A stretch of DNA of 64,000 nt from Roseofilum casamattae BLCC-M143 (GTDB lineage Bacteria > Cyanobacteriota > Cyanobacteriia > Cyanobacteriales > Desertifilaceae): positions 53,847-117,846 of the forward strand of contig NZ_JAQOSQ010000015.1 of assembly GCF_030068455.1 (NCBI RefSeq). Direction: 5' to 3'. Both the position numbers and the translations under genes were made by a program. The notes under the pieces are model-generated. The model did not search any database and was not told the DNA's origin. It worked only from the letters and a program-made list of their open reading frames with translations. Below are positions 1 to 9,226 of the stretch, in pieces. Numbering within the stretch: position 1 is the stretch's first letter; every line of letters begins with the position of its first letter.

Positions 1-203
1 CTGTCGGGTTTGCCATTATCAGGAGGTTGATAATTTTCGAGACACGAAACTAATTCCCTATTGGGTATCCCAAAATTGGTTATCCCAAAGCGGTTCTGGT
101 CAGATAGACCCCAACTTGGTTGGGCTAAGGCGGCGATCGCCAACAGGCCGCCTGTAAAAGCCACTGTTACTTTTCTAAGCCCTAATTGTATACCCATACC
201 CAT
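1..203 (-). CDS. Secreted protein, N-terminal part only (runs off the left edge)
   Basis: Reading leftward from an ATG at 203, the frame is open for 67 codons to the window edge. The N-terminus has a positively charged start (LRK), a hydrophobic core (VAFTGGLLAIAALA) and a likely signal peptidase site around ALA/SWG, so the product should be exported. The mature part begins with a Cys-containing stretch and then YQPPDNGKPD, a Pro/Asn/Gly-rich spacer of a kind I associate with cyanobacterial exported proteins near CHASE2 or CHAT genes. It lies downstream of the CHASE2 diguanylate cyclase on the same strand, about 240 bp away. The family cannot be decided from this fragment. A longer plus-strand frame over the same bases has no coding character. 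Confidence 0.6.
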   Translation of the reverse strand, partial: MGMGIQLGLRKVTVAFTGGLLAIAALAQPSWGLSDQNRFGITNFGIPNRELVSCLENYQPPDNGKPD

Positions 204-445
204 CACCCTAGCTCGCCTGAGACTTACTTTCAATTATACTGGCAGTTTTACCGAATTTAACAATTATTGTCAATCCTCTAATTTCAGCAGTTCAGTATAT
301 ATACTATTGCCTTTAATTGCTGCATTCGATGACGATAGGTCAGGCTCCTCAGAGCCAGCAAGCAATCAGAGAATTCACGCAACCCTATCTCTTTATTCTG
401 GCGATTTTTCCCCAAACCGGAATAAAAATTATTTAATCTGTAAAA

Positions 446-2632
446 CTACATGGGTTCGGGACTATCTGCAAGTAAGTACCGGTTTTTTCCTTGTATCTTG
501 GCTTGATACATCGCTCGATCGGCAGACTTGACCAATGCTTCGAGAGTCTGTCCGTGCTCTGGATACAAACTGATACCTAAACTTAAGGTAACGTTAAGTT
601 CGCCCTCCTTCACCGGCAACGGCTGAGTAACCGCAGCGATGACCTTTTCCGCGACCCGAATTGCAACTCCTTTACTTGGGATTTCCGGCAGAATAATCGT
701 AAACTCATCTCCTCCCAACCGAGCCACCGTATCCGTTCCCCGCAAAGATTTCTTCAATCGCTGGCCCACCTCCTTAATTACCAAATCTCCAGTATCGTGG
801 CCCAGGGTATCATTAATTTGTTTAAATCCATCTAAATCGAGAAAAAACGTTGCTAACATTTTGTCATTAGCTTGAGCCAATACTAAGCCTTCTTGCAACT
901 TTTCCTCAAATAACTTACGATTTGCCAAACCCGTGAGCACATCGTGGTTGGCCATATGCCGCATGTGTCCTTCCGACAACTTCAACTCCGCATTACGGCG
1001 TTTTAGGTCTTCTGCCAGTCGTTGCAGCTCGGCTTCTCTCTCCTTCTGCTCCGTAATATCTCGGATCACGCCCACTAAGAAGAGATTGCCACCCGAATCG
1101 CTATGGAGCGATCGCTTAGTTGCAATCGTCCGATGCATCCCTGCGGCATCAGTAAACTCTTCTTCCTGTTCGTTGCTCTCGCGATCGCTAAAAATCTGTT
1201 CGTCTTGCTGCCAAAACCGCTCGGCCTCCTGTGGCAGAAACAAATCGTAATCCGACTTTTGCATGAGGGTCTCGAGAGGATAACCGACTAAGCGAGAATA
1301 GGCTTGATTGAGCACGATCCAATGATGCTCGCGATCTTTGACAAAAACCGGATCGGGAATCGTATCAATGACCCCTTGCAGAAACTCCGTCGAGCGCTTG
1401 AGTTCTCCTTCTTGATGGGCAAAATGGGCCAAGATGGTAAACGCCGATCCGACAAATGCTAATGCTGGAGGAACCAGAGGGAACCACCAGCGATATAACA
1501 ACAAGAGATAGCTACTGGTCATTAAGCCTCCCATTCCTAACAGAGCGGTGAGAATTAACTGATGGGGAACTCGCACTTTCCAGGCCAGCATCGCTCCTAA
1601 ACCAGACCACAACACAATCCACATTCCTTCGAGAGGATCGGAGAGGGTTTTGATGGCAGAGCGCTTTCCGGTGGCCAGGTCTAAGATAAAGCTGATAAAG
1701 TTGGCCTGAGCCTCCACTCCAGGCACTTCGTCGGGGTTGCTGTAGGGAATGGGGACAAAATCTTTGAGGCTAACTGCGGTTAACCCAATCAGGACAATGC
1801 GATCGCGAAACACCTCTGGATTGACTTTACCTTCCAGAACTTCTTTGATGGAGAGGGTAGTAAATGTCTGTTTTGGCCCGCGAAAATCAGCGAAAAACTG
1901 ATATCCCTTATTATCGGCACGGATATAGGGCCCGTCATTCGGTTGGAATTGAGTGAAGGTTGCCTCACCTAGCTGCATGTAAGCGGGATTAATTGATGAG
2001 GGTTGTTCTTCAATTCCTAGGGGACTGAGGTACTTGAGGGCAATCTGGAGAGCAAAGCTTTTGCGGAAGATTCGTTCGCCGGTTTCATCTTCGGTATGCA
2101 TGTAGAGCATACCGCGACGAACTTTACCATCAATGTCCTTCATCACGTTATTAAATCCAGCTTGAGTATTTGGGTCTAGAGCTGGAGGAGGAGGGACGCG
2201 AGGCGATTTGCGATCGTCAATTCGTTCGATACCAATTAGATTGGGTAATTTTTGCATCACCAATCGTAATTCTTGATGGCCGGGATCGAGCGGTAGATCG
2301 CGATAGATATCCAAACCAATTGAATCCGGTTCTCCTTCAGCAATAGTTTCGAGCAGAGTCGCCAGAGTCGTATCTGGAATCGGCCATCCCAGAGCTTGGA
2401 TATCCGGTTCGTCAATGCCGACAATAATGATTCGTTCGTCTTGAGGTAGGGGGGGCCGCAATCGGATTAGGGAATCGAAGGCGAACAGTTCCAACGGTTG
2501 CAATAGACCTAAAAGACGTAACATCCAGATCAGGAGGGAAATCCCTGAAGTCGTAGCAATCACGCGATGTTGCTTGCCAAGGCGACGAGTGAGTTGAGTC
2601 CAAAGGGTATGTAAGGAAGTGGTGTATTGCAC
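446..2632 (-). CDS. CHASE2-PAS-GGDEF membrane diguanylate cyclase
   Basis: Predicted sensor that makes cyclic di-GMP from two GTP. A first membrane segment lies near residues 30-50, then an extracytoplasmic CHASE2 domain to about 320, three membrane segments to about 405, a PAS domain (about 410-530; DPVFVKDREHHWIVLNQAY), a short coiled linker, and a C-terminal GGDEF domain (about 565-720). The active site is intact (RLGGDEF), and an RGTD inhibitory I-site sits five residues before it, so product inhibition is likely. No EAL domain is present, so it should be a synthase only. The start is a GTG at 2632 without a clear Shine-Dalgarno site; the first membrane segment needs roughly this start. 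A second CHASE2 protein lies at 45498-47960. Confidence 0.92.
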   Translation of the reverse strand: MQYTTSLHTLWTQLTRRLGKQHRVIATTSGISLLIWMLRLLGLLQPLELFAFDSLIRLRPPLPQDERIIIVGIDEPDIQALGWPIPDTTLATLLETIAEGEPDSIGLDIYRDLPLDPGHQELRLVMQKLPNLIGIERIDDRKSPRVPPPPALDPNTQAGFNNVMKDIDGKVRRGMLYMHTEDETGERIFRKSFALQIALKYLSPLGIEEQPSSINPAYMQLGEATFTQFQPNDGPYIRADNKGYQFFADFRGPKQTFTTLSIKEVLEGKVNPEVFRDRIVLIGLTAVSLKDFVPIPYSNPDEVPGVEAQANFISFILDLATGKRSAIKTLSDPLEGMWIVLWSGLGAMLAWKVRVPHQLILTALLGMGGLMTSSYLLLLYRWWFPLVPPALAFVGSAFTILAHFAHQEGELKRSTEFLQGVIDTIPDPVFVKDREHHWIVLNQAYSRLVGYPLETLMQKSDYDLFLPQEAERFWQQDEQIFSDRESNEQEEEFTDAAGMHRTIATKRSLHSDSGGNLFLVGVIRDITEQKEREAELQRLAEDLKRRNAELKLSEGHMRHMANHDVLTGLANRKLFEEKLQEGLVLAQANDKMLATFFLDLDGFKQINDTLGHDTGDLVIKEVGQRLKKSLRGTDTVARLGGDEFTIILPEIPSKGVAIRVAEKVIAAVTQPLPVKEGELNVTLSLGISLYPEHGQTLEALVKSADRAMYQAKIQGKNRYLLADSPEPM

Positions 2633-2865
2633 GGGCAGTCTTTTCGCGTATGGGAATTTAGGGCGATCGCAAAGAGCAAAGCATACCCTTTTCAGTCATG
2701 TTGGTTTACTAGCGATCGCAAAGAAGTTGCACCCAAATACGACCCGATCGAGAAACGTTAGTTCATTAACCCCTTTTCACCAGGCGCCAGTCAGGTCAAT
2801 ACTGGCAGCTGCGATCGCATCCATTGTAGAACAGCAGAAGCTACGGACCTACTCGCGATGGATCG

Positions 2866-3771
2866 CTAGTTTTGGAAAGTGCGATCGCCTTCATAGCCGG
2901 ATAGATCGGCCAGTTCGTTCAGGGATTTGGTTCCTGCATAGATCTGGCCGTTAATTTCCCAACTGGGAAAGGATTGGATTCCAGCCGCCCGGCAGGTTTC
3001 CACTTGGGCGTCAACTCCATCGGCCGCACATTCGATATAGGTGAGGCGATCGGAAGCTTCTTTACCAAATAGTTGTTTTTGCTCGTCGCAATGAGGACAC
3101 CAGTACGCCCCATATTTTTTGACTCCTACTTGATTGAAGTAGTCTACTAAGGCTAATTCTGCGGCTCCGGAGGTCGTGGTGACGATAGGTGGAGTTCCGT
3201 GAGGGGTTGACGGGTTATTGACACTGCCATAGACTCCCAGAGTGGCAACTAGTGTTACCATTCCAACCGTTAACCCGGTAAAGGCTAACTGTCCGATATC
3301 ATCCCAAGCATGGCCGACGATCGCGAGTACGAACAATGCCAGAGAGAGAGCGGCAGAAATTAAGCAGTAGGGACAAAAGGCTTCAATTTTGAAGGCCATG
3401 AGGTAGACCAGATAGCTACTGCCGATGGCCATCACTGTCCCGCCAGCAAAGAGCAACAATCGCGTCCACTGGTCTAAGGTCGCGCGCAGTTCTTTCCGCT
3501 CGTCGGGGTTAATGAATAAAGGAGCAACGGCGAACGCGAGCATTGCCGTATAACCGATGAAGCCAAATAGAGTTAAAGGGACGCCAAAGACGGTGGCATA
3601 GGGGCTTCCTAAAACTTCTTTACAGCCGCTGGTCGGGCAAACATCTTCCACTTTGCCCAGAACTTCAGCAAAAGTTAAAAATGCCGTTTCGATCGCTCCT
3701 AAAGTTGCGATCCCAGCAGAGATTGGTCGAGACCAACGATGAATCCAAGGAATTGAACGCCGACGTTTCAT
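2866..3771 (-). CDS. Vitamin K epoxide reductase-thioredoxin fusion (disulfide formation)
   Basis: Membrane enzyme that makes disulfides in exported proteins, passing electrons to a quinone. The VKOR domain fills the first two thirds, with about four to five membrane segments, the loop cysteines (CPTSGC) and the active-site pair CPYC. A thioredoxin-like domain with CPHC in YWCPHCDEQK follows, facing the periplasm or lumen. Cyanobacterial VKOR proteins with this fused architecture are known from Synechococcus structural work. I chose the ATG at 3771 (MKRRRSIPWIHRW), just before the first membrane helix; the frame stays open to 3849 but the extra residues look unlike the family. The downstream thioredoxin domain is closely similar to the separate protein encoded at 3883-4386. 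Confidence 0.9.
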   Translation of the reverse strand: MKRRRSIPWIHRWSRPISAGIATLGAIETAFLTFAEVLGKVEDVCPTSGCKEVLGSPYATVFGVPLTLFGFIGYTAMLAFAVAPLFINPDERKELRATLDQWTRLLLFAGGTVMAIGSSYLVYLMAFKIEAFCPYCLISAALSLALFVLAIVGHAWDDIGQLAFTGLTVGMVTLVATLGVYGSVNNPSTPHGTPPIVTTTSGAAELALVDYFNQVGVKKYGAYWCPHCDEQKQLFGKEASDRLTYIECAADGVDAQVETCRAAGIQSFPSWEINGQIYAGTKSLNELADLSGYEGDRTFQN

Positions 3772-3882
3772 GACCTGAGTTTGTAGTAAGGGGTGTTGAT
3801 ACTTTGATTGCAGCACAGAAATAGCAAATATTGCCACTGGCTCAAACACAGTTTGGGGATGCGATCGCTATGATTGAGACTT

Positions 3883-4386
3883 TTAAAACTCCTGAGAACC
3901 TGAATACTCAGACAATTCAGCCAGCTTTTGTAGAGATAAGTTTCCTTCATATTTTTCCCCGCCAATAAGCCACGTGGGATATACTCCAATCCCAGCATCT
4001 TGGCAAACTGTTGCTTGAGGAGCGCTGCGTCCTTGGGGAGAACATTCCACATAGATGGATTGCGCTGTCGATCCGAGGATCTCAGCCGTCGCTTCTTTGC
4101 CGAATCGCTCTTTCTGAGCATGGCAATGGGGACACCAGGAGGCTCCATACATTTTAGCGCCAATTTGTTGCAGATGTCGGGCTAGAGCTAGACTCGCTGG
4201 CGTGGAGGGCGTTTTTATCGGTACGAAGAGTTCGAGGCTCTGAGCTTGAGCGGAAAGAGTGCGATCGCCGGATATAATATTTCCGGTAACCAGGACTAAT
4301 CCTCCGAGACTGATGGCCAGCCAGAGCAACAATGTGCTCGGGCGAAGCGACATGAGAGCGTTGCTGGAGTATTGGCGCCAATTCAC
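3883..4386 (-). CDS. Membrane-anchored thioredoxin-fold protein (CPHC)
   Basis: A 167-residue protein with one N-terminal membrane segment (LLLWLAISLGGLVLVTG) and a periplasm-facing thioredoxin-like domain carrying SWCPHCHAQK. The domain resembles the C-terminal domain of the adjacent VKOR fusion along its length: both have YGA-WCPHC--QK--FGKEA, then a Cys in YVEC/YIEC, a Cys in a C-DAGI/C-AAGI stretch and a W-I-G--Y-G motif. It probably arose by duplication and likely works with VKOR as an oxidant or isomerase. The start is GTG at 4386, decided by a strong Shine-Dalgarno GAAGGAGG at 4393-4400 with six bases of spacing. The gene precedes the VKOR gene on the same strand, so the two are probably co-transcribed. 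Confidence 0.85.
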   Translation of the reverse strand: MNWRQYSSNALMSLRPSTLLLWLAISLGGLVLVTGNIISGDRTLSAQAQSLELFVPIKTPSTPASLALARHLQQIGAKMYGASWCPHCHAQKERFGKEATAEILGSTAQSIYVECSPQGRSAPQATVCQDAGIGVYPTWLIGGEKYEGNLSLQKLAELSEYSGSQEF

Positions 4387-4494
4387 GGGTTTCCTCCTTC
4401 ATGGGTAAAAGCAGCAGGATTTAGAGTATGACTCAGATGCGATCGCATAAGTTTCCGTTGCTAGCCCTGAATTGGATTGAGAATAATCTTAGCC

Positions 4495-5316
4495 TCAGCC
4501 ATGGGTCTCATTATCCCTCAAACTTTGGCGAGCTGTTTCAACGAATTGATTGACTCGTATCGGATCGATGGGGCGATCGATTTGGCCGTGGCGTTTTAAG
4601 GTGCTGGCGACAATGACGCCATCGGCATAGCGCAGAAGGCTACCGATGTTATTCCAATTGGCACCGCTACCAATTAGGACGGGAGTCTCTTTGGCTAAGG
4701 TGCTGGCTAGCTTTAGCTCTTCTTCATTCGGAGGTTCGCCAGTGGCGACTCCGGAGATAATAATGGCATCGGCTAAACCGCGATCGATGGTTTCGCGAAC
4801 CGCAACAGCGAGGGACTGCTCTCCTAAAGGATAAGCATGTTTAACCATTACATCCGCAAAAATTTTCACGTCAGCACCGAGTTCTCGCCGGTAGCGCAAC
4901 AGCTCGTAAGCCTTGCCTTCAATTAAGCCTCGATCGGTCGCCATTATCCCCGTGAGGACGTTGACTCGGATAAATGCAACATCCATACAAGCGGCGATGG
5001 CTAAGGCGCTGTGAGCATCATTGCGCAGCACGTTGACCCCAATGGGTAAGGTGACCAAGTTTTTCAGGCGATCGATAATCAAGCTCATGGAACTGACTAC
5101 GGCTGGATCGACTCGATCTTTGACAAACGGCGCGTCAAAAAAGTTTTCCACAATAATGCCATCAACTCCGCCGGAGGCAAGAGCGGTGGCTTCTCTTTCG
5201 GCCCTGGAAATGACCGCTGCTAAGTTCCCTCCCCACCGCGATGATGTCGGTAAGGGGAGAAGGTGAACTACGCCAATAATAGGGTTGGGGGTTTGAAAAA
5301 TATTAGTTAAGTCCAC
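4495..5316 (-). CDS. btpA: BtpA family photosystem I biogenesis protein
   Basis: Full-length BtpA family member (273 residues) with the signature N-terminus PIIGVVHLLPLP and conserved GVDGIIVENFFDAPF. In Synechocystis, BtpA is an extrinsic thylakoid-associated protein needed for photosystem I reaction-centre stability, notably at low temperature. Homologues are TIM-barrel proteins; the glycine-rich end (ETPVLIGSGANWNNIG) fits a phosphate-binding turn. The start is a GTG at 5316 that gives MDLTNIFQTPNPIIG, matching the family; no strong ribosome site is visible. The divergent neighbour ruvA lies about 200 bp away. Confidence 0.93.
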   Translation of the reverse strand: MDLTNIFQTPNPIIGVVHLLPLPTSSRWGGNLAAVISRAEREATALASGGVDGIIVENFFDAPFVKDRVDPAVVSSMSLIIDRLKNLVTLPIGVNVLRNDAHSALAIAACMDVAFIRVNVLTGIMATDRGLIEGKAYELLRYRRELGADVKIFADVMVKHAYPLGEQSLAVAVRETIDRGLADAIIISGVATGEPPNEEELKLASTLAKETPVLIGSGANWNNIGSLLRYADGVIVASTLKRHGQIDRPIDPIRVNQFVETARQSLRDNETHG

Positions 5317-5504
5317 CCGCTTTTTTTATCCGGACTCATCAACAACACGAAGCAATTGCGATCGATACGAAGGGAAAGGTTTTCCTCTCTTAACGTTTGG
5401 GGATGGCTGTGGATTGCTCCAGAGAGCCACTTCACCGACCGGGTATGATGATACCATAGCCTTGCTTCTGCTTGGTTCCCACCAGGCTTGAATCCCTAAC
5501 ATGT

Positions 5505-5510
5505 AAGGAG
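5505..5510 (+). promoter_or_regulatory. Shine-Dalgarno site that fixes the ruvA start
   Basis: AAGGAG lies six bases before the GTG at 5517. It shows that the longer in-frame extension from a TTG at 5472 is not the real N-terminus. Confidence 0.8.
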
Positions 5511-5516
5511 AGAGCA

Positions 5517-6158
5517 GTGACGATTAGTTATCTCAAAGGGACGGTTGTTGAGGTCGATCGCCGAGCGGGAAACCGGGTGACTTTGGTGTTGGAAGTCCAT
5601 GGAGTTGGCTGCGAGATCCAGGTTACCAATAGCTTGAGCCAGTTAGCGGAGCATCAGTTACAGGCTGGCGAGCTGGAGATTCAAGTGTTTACTCATTTGC
5701 TCATTCGCGACGAACAACCCTTGCTGTATGGATTTGCGGCGGCTGCCGAGCGCGATTTGTTTCGCCAGTTGGTAGGGGTGAGCGGGATTGGCGCGCAGTT
5801 GGCGATCGCCCTGTTGGATACGTTGGGGTTGTCGGATTTGGTACAGGCGATCGTGACTGGAAATATCAAGCAATTGGTGCGAACGCCTGGAGTTGGCAGC
5901 AAGACGGCGGAAAGGATTGCTCTGGAGTTGCGTACAAAGTTAGCTCAATGGCGGAATACTTCGGGAGTTGCTTTACCCACGGAGACGAGTTCTATTCCGG
6001 CGGCATTGCGCGAAGATGTGGAAATGACATTGCTGGCTTTGGGATATAACAATGAGGAGATTGCCAGCGCTCTGGGAGCTATTTCCCAGAAGTCGGAGTT
6101 GATGAAGCGCCCGAATGCTGAAGATTGGATTCGCGAGGCGATTAGTTGGTTGAGTTAG
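5517..6158 (+). CDS. ruvA: Holliday junction branch migration protein RuvA
   Basis: DNA-binding subunit of the RuvAB branch-migration motor that processes Holliday junctions in recombination and repair. The GTG start gives VTISYLKGTVVEV, the usual RuvA N-terminus. The OB-fold domain covers about residues 1-65, two helix-hairpin-helix motifs follow (GVSGIGAQLAIALL and TPGVGSKTAERIALELR), and a small C-terminal RuvB-binding domain ends the protein (about 150-213; LALGYNNEEIASAL). The length of 213 residues is normal. A TATGAT at 5444-5449 could be a -10 box. The gene stands alone here; ruvB and ruvC are not in the window. Confidence 0.95.
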   Translation: MTISYLKGTVVEVDRRAGNRVTLVLEVHGVGCEIQVTNSLSQLAEHQLQAGELEIQVFTHLLIRDEQPLLYGFAAAAERDLFRQLVGVSGIGAQLAIALLDTLGLSDLVQAIVTGNIKQLVRTPGVGSKTAERIALELRTKLAQWRNTSGVALPTETSSIPAALREDVEMTLLALGYNNEEIASALGAISQKSELMKRPNAEDWIREAISWLS

Positions 6159-6214
6159 AGGGAGTTATGCTGGGCAATTGCGAACAACTCACTTTATCGT
6201 TGTCCTAATTGCTG

Positions 6215-6260
6215 AATATCCCTCTTATGGCTTTTCAGGGAGTGACCAAAGAGGGATATT
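6215..6260. terminator. Inverted repeat between convergent ruvA and the M48 gene
   Basis: AATATCCCTCT at 6215-6225 is perfectly repeated in inverse at 6250-6260, giving an 11-bp stem with a 24-base loop. It sits between two converging genes, where a shared terminator would be expected. No T-run follows on either strand, so a factor-independent terminator is not certain. Confidence 0.45.
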
Positions 6261-6301
6261 GCCGATCGCCAGGCGATCGCCTAAAATTATAATAGTCCCA
6301 A

Positions 6302-7879
6302 CTATTCCAGTAGTGCCTGCATCTGAGCGTGTTTTTCCACGCCCTCATAAGCATAACGATTGTAACCTTTACGTTGAATCAGAGCTTCGAGATAGCGGAC
6401 GCGCTTTTCAGTAGCCGGATGAGTTGATAACAACTCTGGAGTATGGGAACCGCCTCCTTTCTCCTCTAAAGTCACCATTAAGTTGCGCACTCCATCAGCA
6501 GCATATCCCGCATTGGCAATCACGCGAGTACCGACAATATCAGCTTGACGTTCTTGAGCGCGATTGTATTTGGCATCAACTAGATTGGAAATGATGGTAC
6601 CGATGGGAAATTTACTTCCTAAAGCACTGTTAACGATTTGACCCACATTGTTAAAGAGCTGGCCTCTAACTAAGCCATCAAAACCGTGAGAGAGTACGGT
6701 ATGAGCTAGTTCGTGGGCGATTAAACCGGCGAGTTCGGCTTCCGAGTTGGTGTTGAGAATAATGCCAGTATTGATGAAGATTTTCCCTCCTGGAAGCGCG
6801 AAAGCATTAATGGCATCATCTTTAACCACATAGAATTCGTATTCAAATTCATCTCGTCCCATTAATTCAGCCAAGTCATTGCCAATTTCGGTGACGTATT
6901 CCAGAATTTCTTCGTTCTCGAGTATATCCAGTTCTTTGCTATAGGACTGAGCGGCTCGTTTTCCGATTCCAGATTCTCCTTGTAACATGAGAGCGCCGAA
7001 ACTTAGGGTGTCACCTATGACAGCTCCGACAGGATTACATCGACGAAGTAACCAGCATCCTCCGACGCGAAGAGCGGTTCCAGCAACTCCTTGACCTACC
7101 ATTTGGTCTTTAATTTGTCTTTGAAAGCGATCGAAGTTTTTGTCGGCAACTTCGGTCATTTCGGCGGCAATTTCTGCATCGTCTTCGCTATTGACGATCG
7201 CATACTGACGAGCGGAAATAGATGCTTCCAGGTATTTTTTGCGCTTTTCTAAGGCAGCGATATGCGATCGTACTACTTCGATGGAATTAGGAAAGGTATT
7301 GACCAGTTGTTCTAAGGTTTCCAGTCCTTCTTGACGTTGCTTGGAGTCAAAGTAAACATCAGAGAGAAGCAGACGAGCGGGGATAAATTCGGGATTGGTT
7401 TCGATGAACTCATTGAGCACAGGAGCTAAGCCTCTTTTTTCTTTTCGACTGCCATTCCAAGCCGTTTGAATCTCTTGCCAAGCCAATTCTGTTTCCGGAT
7501 CGTATAACTCCTCAATCTCATAAACCGGTTCGTTGAAATTAATCTCTTCTTGTTCTGGGAACGGTTCTTTTACCAGGCGATAGAGCCGTTCTGCTTCTTC
7601 AAAATTACCTTGAGTATAGAGCAAGTCCGCTTTCACCAAAATCTCATACGGATCTGTCAGTTCTTCCTCTGTTTCAAGATTACTTTCCGCATCATCCGCT
7701 TCTGTTGGTAACTCATACACATCAGCATCTGTTGCAGAAGGAGCACTCTCTTCAGTTACCTGTTTTGTTGTTTCCACAGGGAAATGTGCCATGACTTTTT
7801 TTTCTGGCAAACTGATTCCGAGAAACAGAAACAGTAGTAAGCTGGCGATCGGCAAATTAAATTGATGTATGTTTTTCAT
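6302..7879 (-). CDS. Exported M48 family metallopeptidase with TPR-like repeats
   Basis: Zinc metallopeptidase of the M48 (BepA/Oma1-like) group. An N-terminal hydrophobic signal (LPIASLLLFLFLGISLP) targets it to the periplasm. An acidic linker and TPR-like helical repeats fill about residues 80-240; the peptidase domain follows, with the zinc motif HELAH in LIAHELAHTVLSHG near residue 390 and the downstream ERQAD glutamate helix. BepA-type proteins clear misfolded outer-membrane proteins. Unlike BepA, the repeats come before the peptidase. It is the last gene of a minus-strand run encoding four other exported proteins, so a role in processing or quality control of those products is possible but not shown. 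A modest GGAG ribosome site precedes the ATG. Confidence 0.88.
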   Translation of the reverse strand: MKNIHQFNLPIASLLLFLFLGISLPEKKVMAHFPVETTKQVTEESAPSATDADVYELPTEADDAESNLETEEELTDPYEILVKADLLYTQGNFEEAERLYRLVKEPFPEQEEINFNEPVYEIEELYDPETELAWQEIQTAWNGSRKEKRGLAPVLNEFIETNPEFIPARLLLSDVYFDSKQRQEGLETLEQLVNTFPNSIEVVRSHIAALEKRKKYLEASISARQYAIVNSEDDAEIAAEMTEVADKNFDRFQRQIKDQMVGQGVAGTALRVGGCWLLRRCNPVGAVIGDTLSFGALMLQGESGIGKRAAQSYSKELDILENEEILEYVTEIGNDLAELMGRDEFEYEFYVVKDDAINAFALPGGKIFINTGIILNTNSEAELAGLIAHELAHTVLSHGFDGLVRGQLFNNVGQIVNSALGSKFPIGTIISNLVDAKYNRAQERQADIVGTRVIANAGYAADGVRNLMVTLEEKGGGSHTPELLSTHPATEKRVRYLEALIQRKGYNRYAYEGVEKHAQMQALLE

Positions 7880-7956
7880 AAGTTGATCTCCGAGAATTGA
7901 ACTAATTGCACATTTTATGGTTACCTAATACGTTGGATTGGATTTGACTATGAGAA

Positions 7957-9174
7957 TTATATCTCTGGTTTCTCCAACGTTGCACTTCCAGAACAAGATA
8001 TCACATACCACCATCGAGTCTCTGGATTGACATTCCCTGTCACCTTCACTCCTACAAATTCTGCATTATCTGGTAGAGTAAAACTTTTTTGATGCAATCC
8101 CGATTTTGGCCCGTCAATGAATACCTGTTTTCCGTCATAATTGACTTCGATGGTATCCTCGATGTTAAAGAACTGGTATTCTAAGATAACTTGCCGGTTA
8201 ATTCCTGGAGGAATTGCAAATAAATCCGATCGGACTTCATTTGCTCCATTGGCGCGCTCTTCATTGCATTGAACTGGTTTTTCACAAGTGACCTGTGATA
8301 TGGATTGTCTGGAGTTAATATTATTTTTCAAAGCTCCTGCTGTAATAGATAATGCTAAACCCACGGTTTTAGTCGCTTGATTTTTACCAACCACTATTTG
8401 ATTACCTTGGCTTTCCATTCTTCGTGCTAATCTTTCCATAGCAGAAGTAGCCGTATCATTACAGTTGGGTGAATTGGCGAGTAATTTTGATTTTTCCCGA
8501 TTGGATTGAGTACGGGTTATTAGAGAATCTTTTCCAAAATCAAGTTCGGAAAAATTCAGAATTTCTAAAGCTTCCCCACCGGGCGAGCGAATGGTAATTT
8601 CTCCTGGCGAAAACTCACCGCGAGTTCCATTAGCTAGAATGATTTCTGAAGGTTTGTTTCTTTCAAAGTCAACCTGAAAGCGGTTAATTGCCTCGGTCGG
8701 AATATCCTCAAGAAGATAACGACTCGTGGGTGATAAATTACTGGAGTCAATATCTCTAATATTGGCAAAGGCGATCTCGTACATTTGGAATTGCCTACCG
8801 GGAAGATTCACCGTGTAAGTTTGCTTAATTCCTGTGGAAGGAGAGACTAACAAAATTTCTCGTTTTCCCGAACTAAATGGCATTTGACTGCTCACTTGAA
8901 AATCTGCGGGTAAGGTTTGTTGGAGATCTAATTTGACTCGCGGTTTACGGATGCGCGGAATATCGCCGATTGGATTAGAAGTAGGGATAGACTCGTTGGG
9001 AGATGGAGGTATGGCAGCACTTGCTTTATTGTCATAAGAATTACTGAAGCAGGCTGAGGATGGCATACTCAAGAGCAAGCATAGAAACATAGGCAGTGCT
9101 TTTTTCCAGACTGCTGTACCCGCAACCAGAACAAAACTACTTAAACCAATCATCCACAACCGAATACGACCCAT
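7957..9174 (-). CDS. Exported protein of unknown function, 405 residues
   Basis: No family recognised. The first 43 residues hold two hydrophobic stretches split by KK (VWKKALPMFLCLLL) and end in ACF; they align without gaps with the N-terminus of the large protein at 9844-13608. The remainder looks secreted: a Pro-rich spacer, beta-rich segments (SGKREILLVSPSTGIKQTYT), a middle part with Cys residues and a C-terminal beta domain (about 300-400) with paired Tyr/Trp. I chose the second of two adjacent ATGs (9174) because GAGG lies six bases before it and because it makes the alignment with the neighbour exact. Likely in one transcription unit with its neighbours. Confidence 0.75.
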   Translation of the reverse strand: MGRIRLWMIGLSSFVLVAGTAVWKKALPMFLCLLLSMPSSACFSNSYDNKASAAIPPSPNESIPTSNPIGDIPRIRKPRVKLDLQQTLPADFQVSSQMPFSSGKREILLVSPSTGIKQTYTVNLPGRQFQMYEIAFANIRDIDSSNLSPTSRYLLEDIPTEAINRFQVDFERNKPSEIILANGTRGEFSPGEITIRSPGGEALEILNFSELDFGKDSLITRTQSNREKSKLLANSPNCNDTATSAMERLARRMESQGNQIVVGKNQATKTVGLALSITAGALKNNINSRQSISQVTCEKPVQCNEERANGANEVRSDLFAIPPGINRQVILEYQFFNIEDTIEVNYDGKQVFIDGPKSGLHQKSFTLPDNAEFVGVKVTGNVNPETRWWYVISCSGSATLEKPEI

Positions 9175-9226
9175 CATTCACCTCAAACACAATTTTTTAT
9201 CCAGGAATTAAAATCTTTTTAGGAAC

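Noticed and set aside
61..531. 156-codon open frame on the plus strand
   Set aside because: It runs antisense over a signal peptide and the end of the GGDEF gene; composition is not coding and no ribosome site is present.
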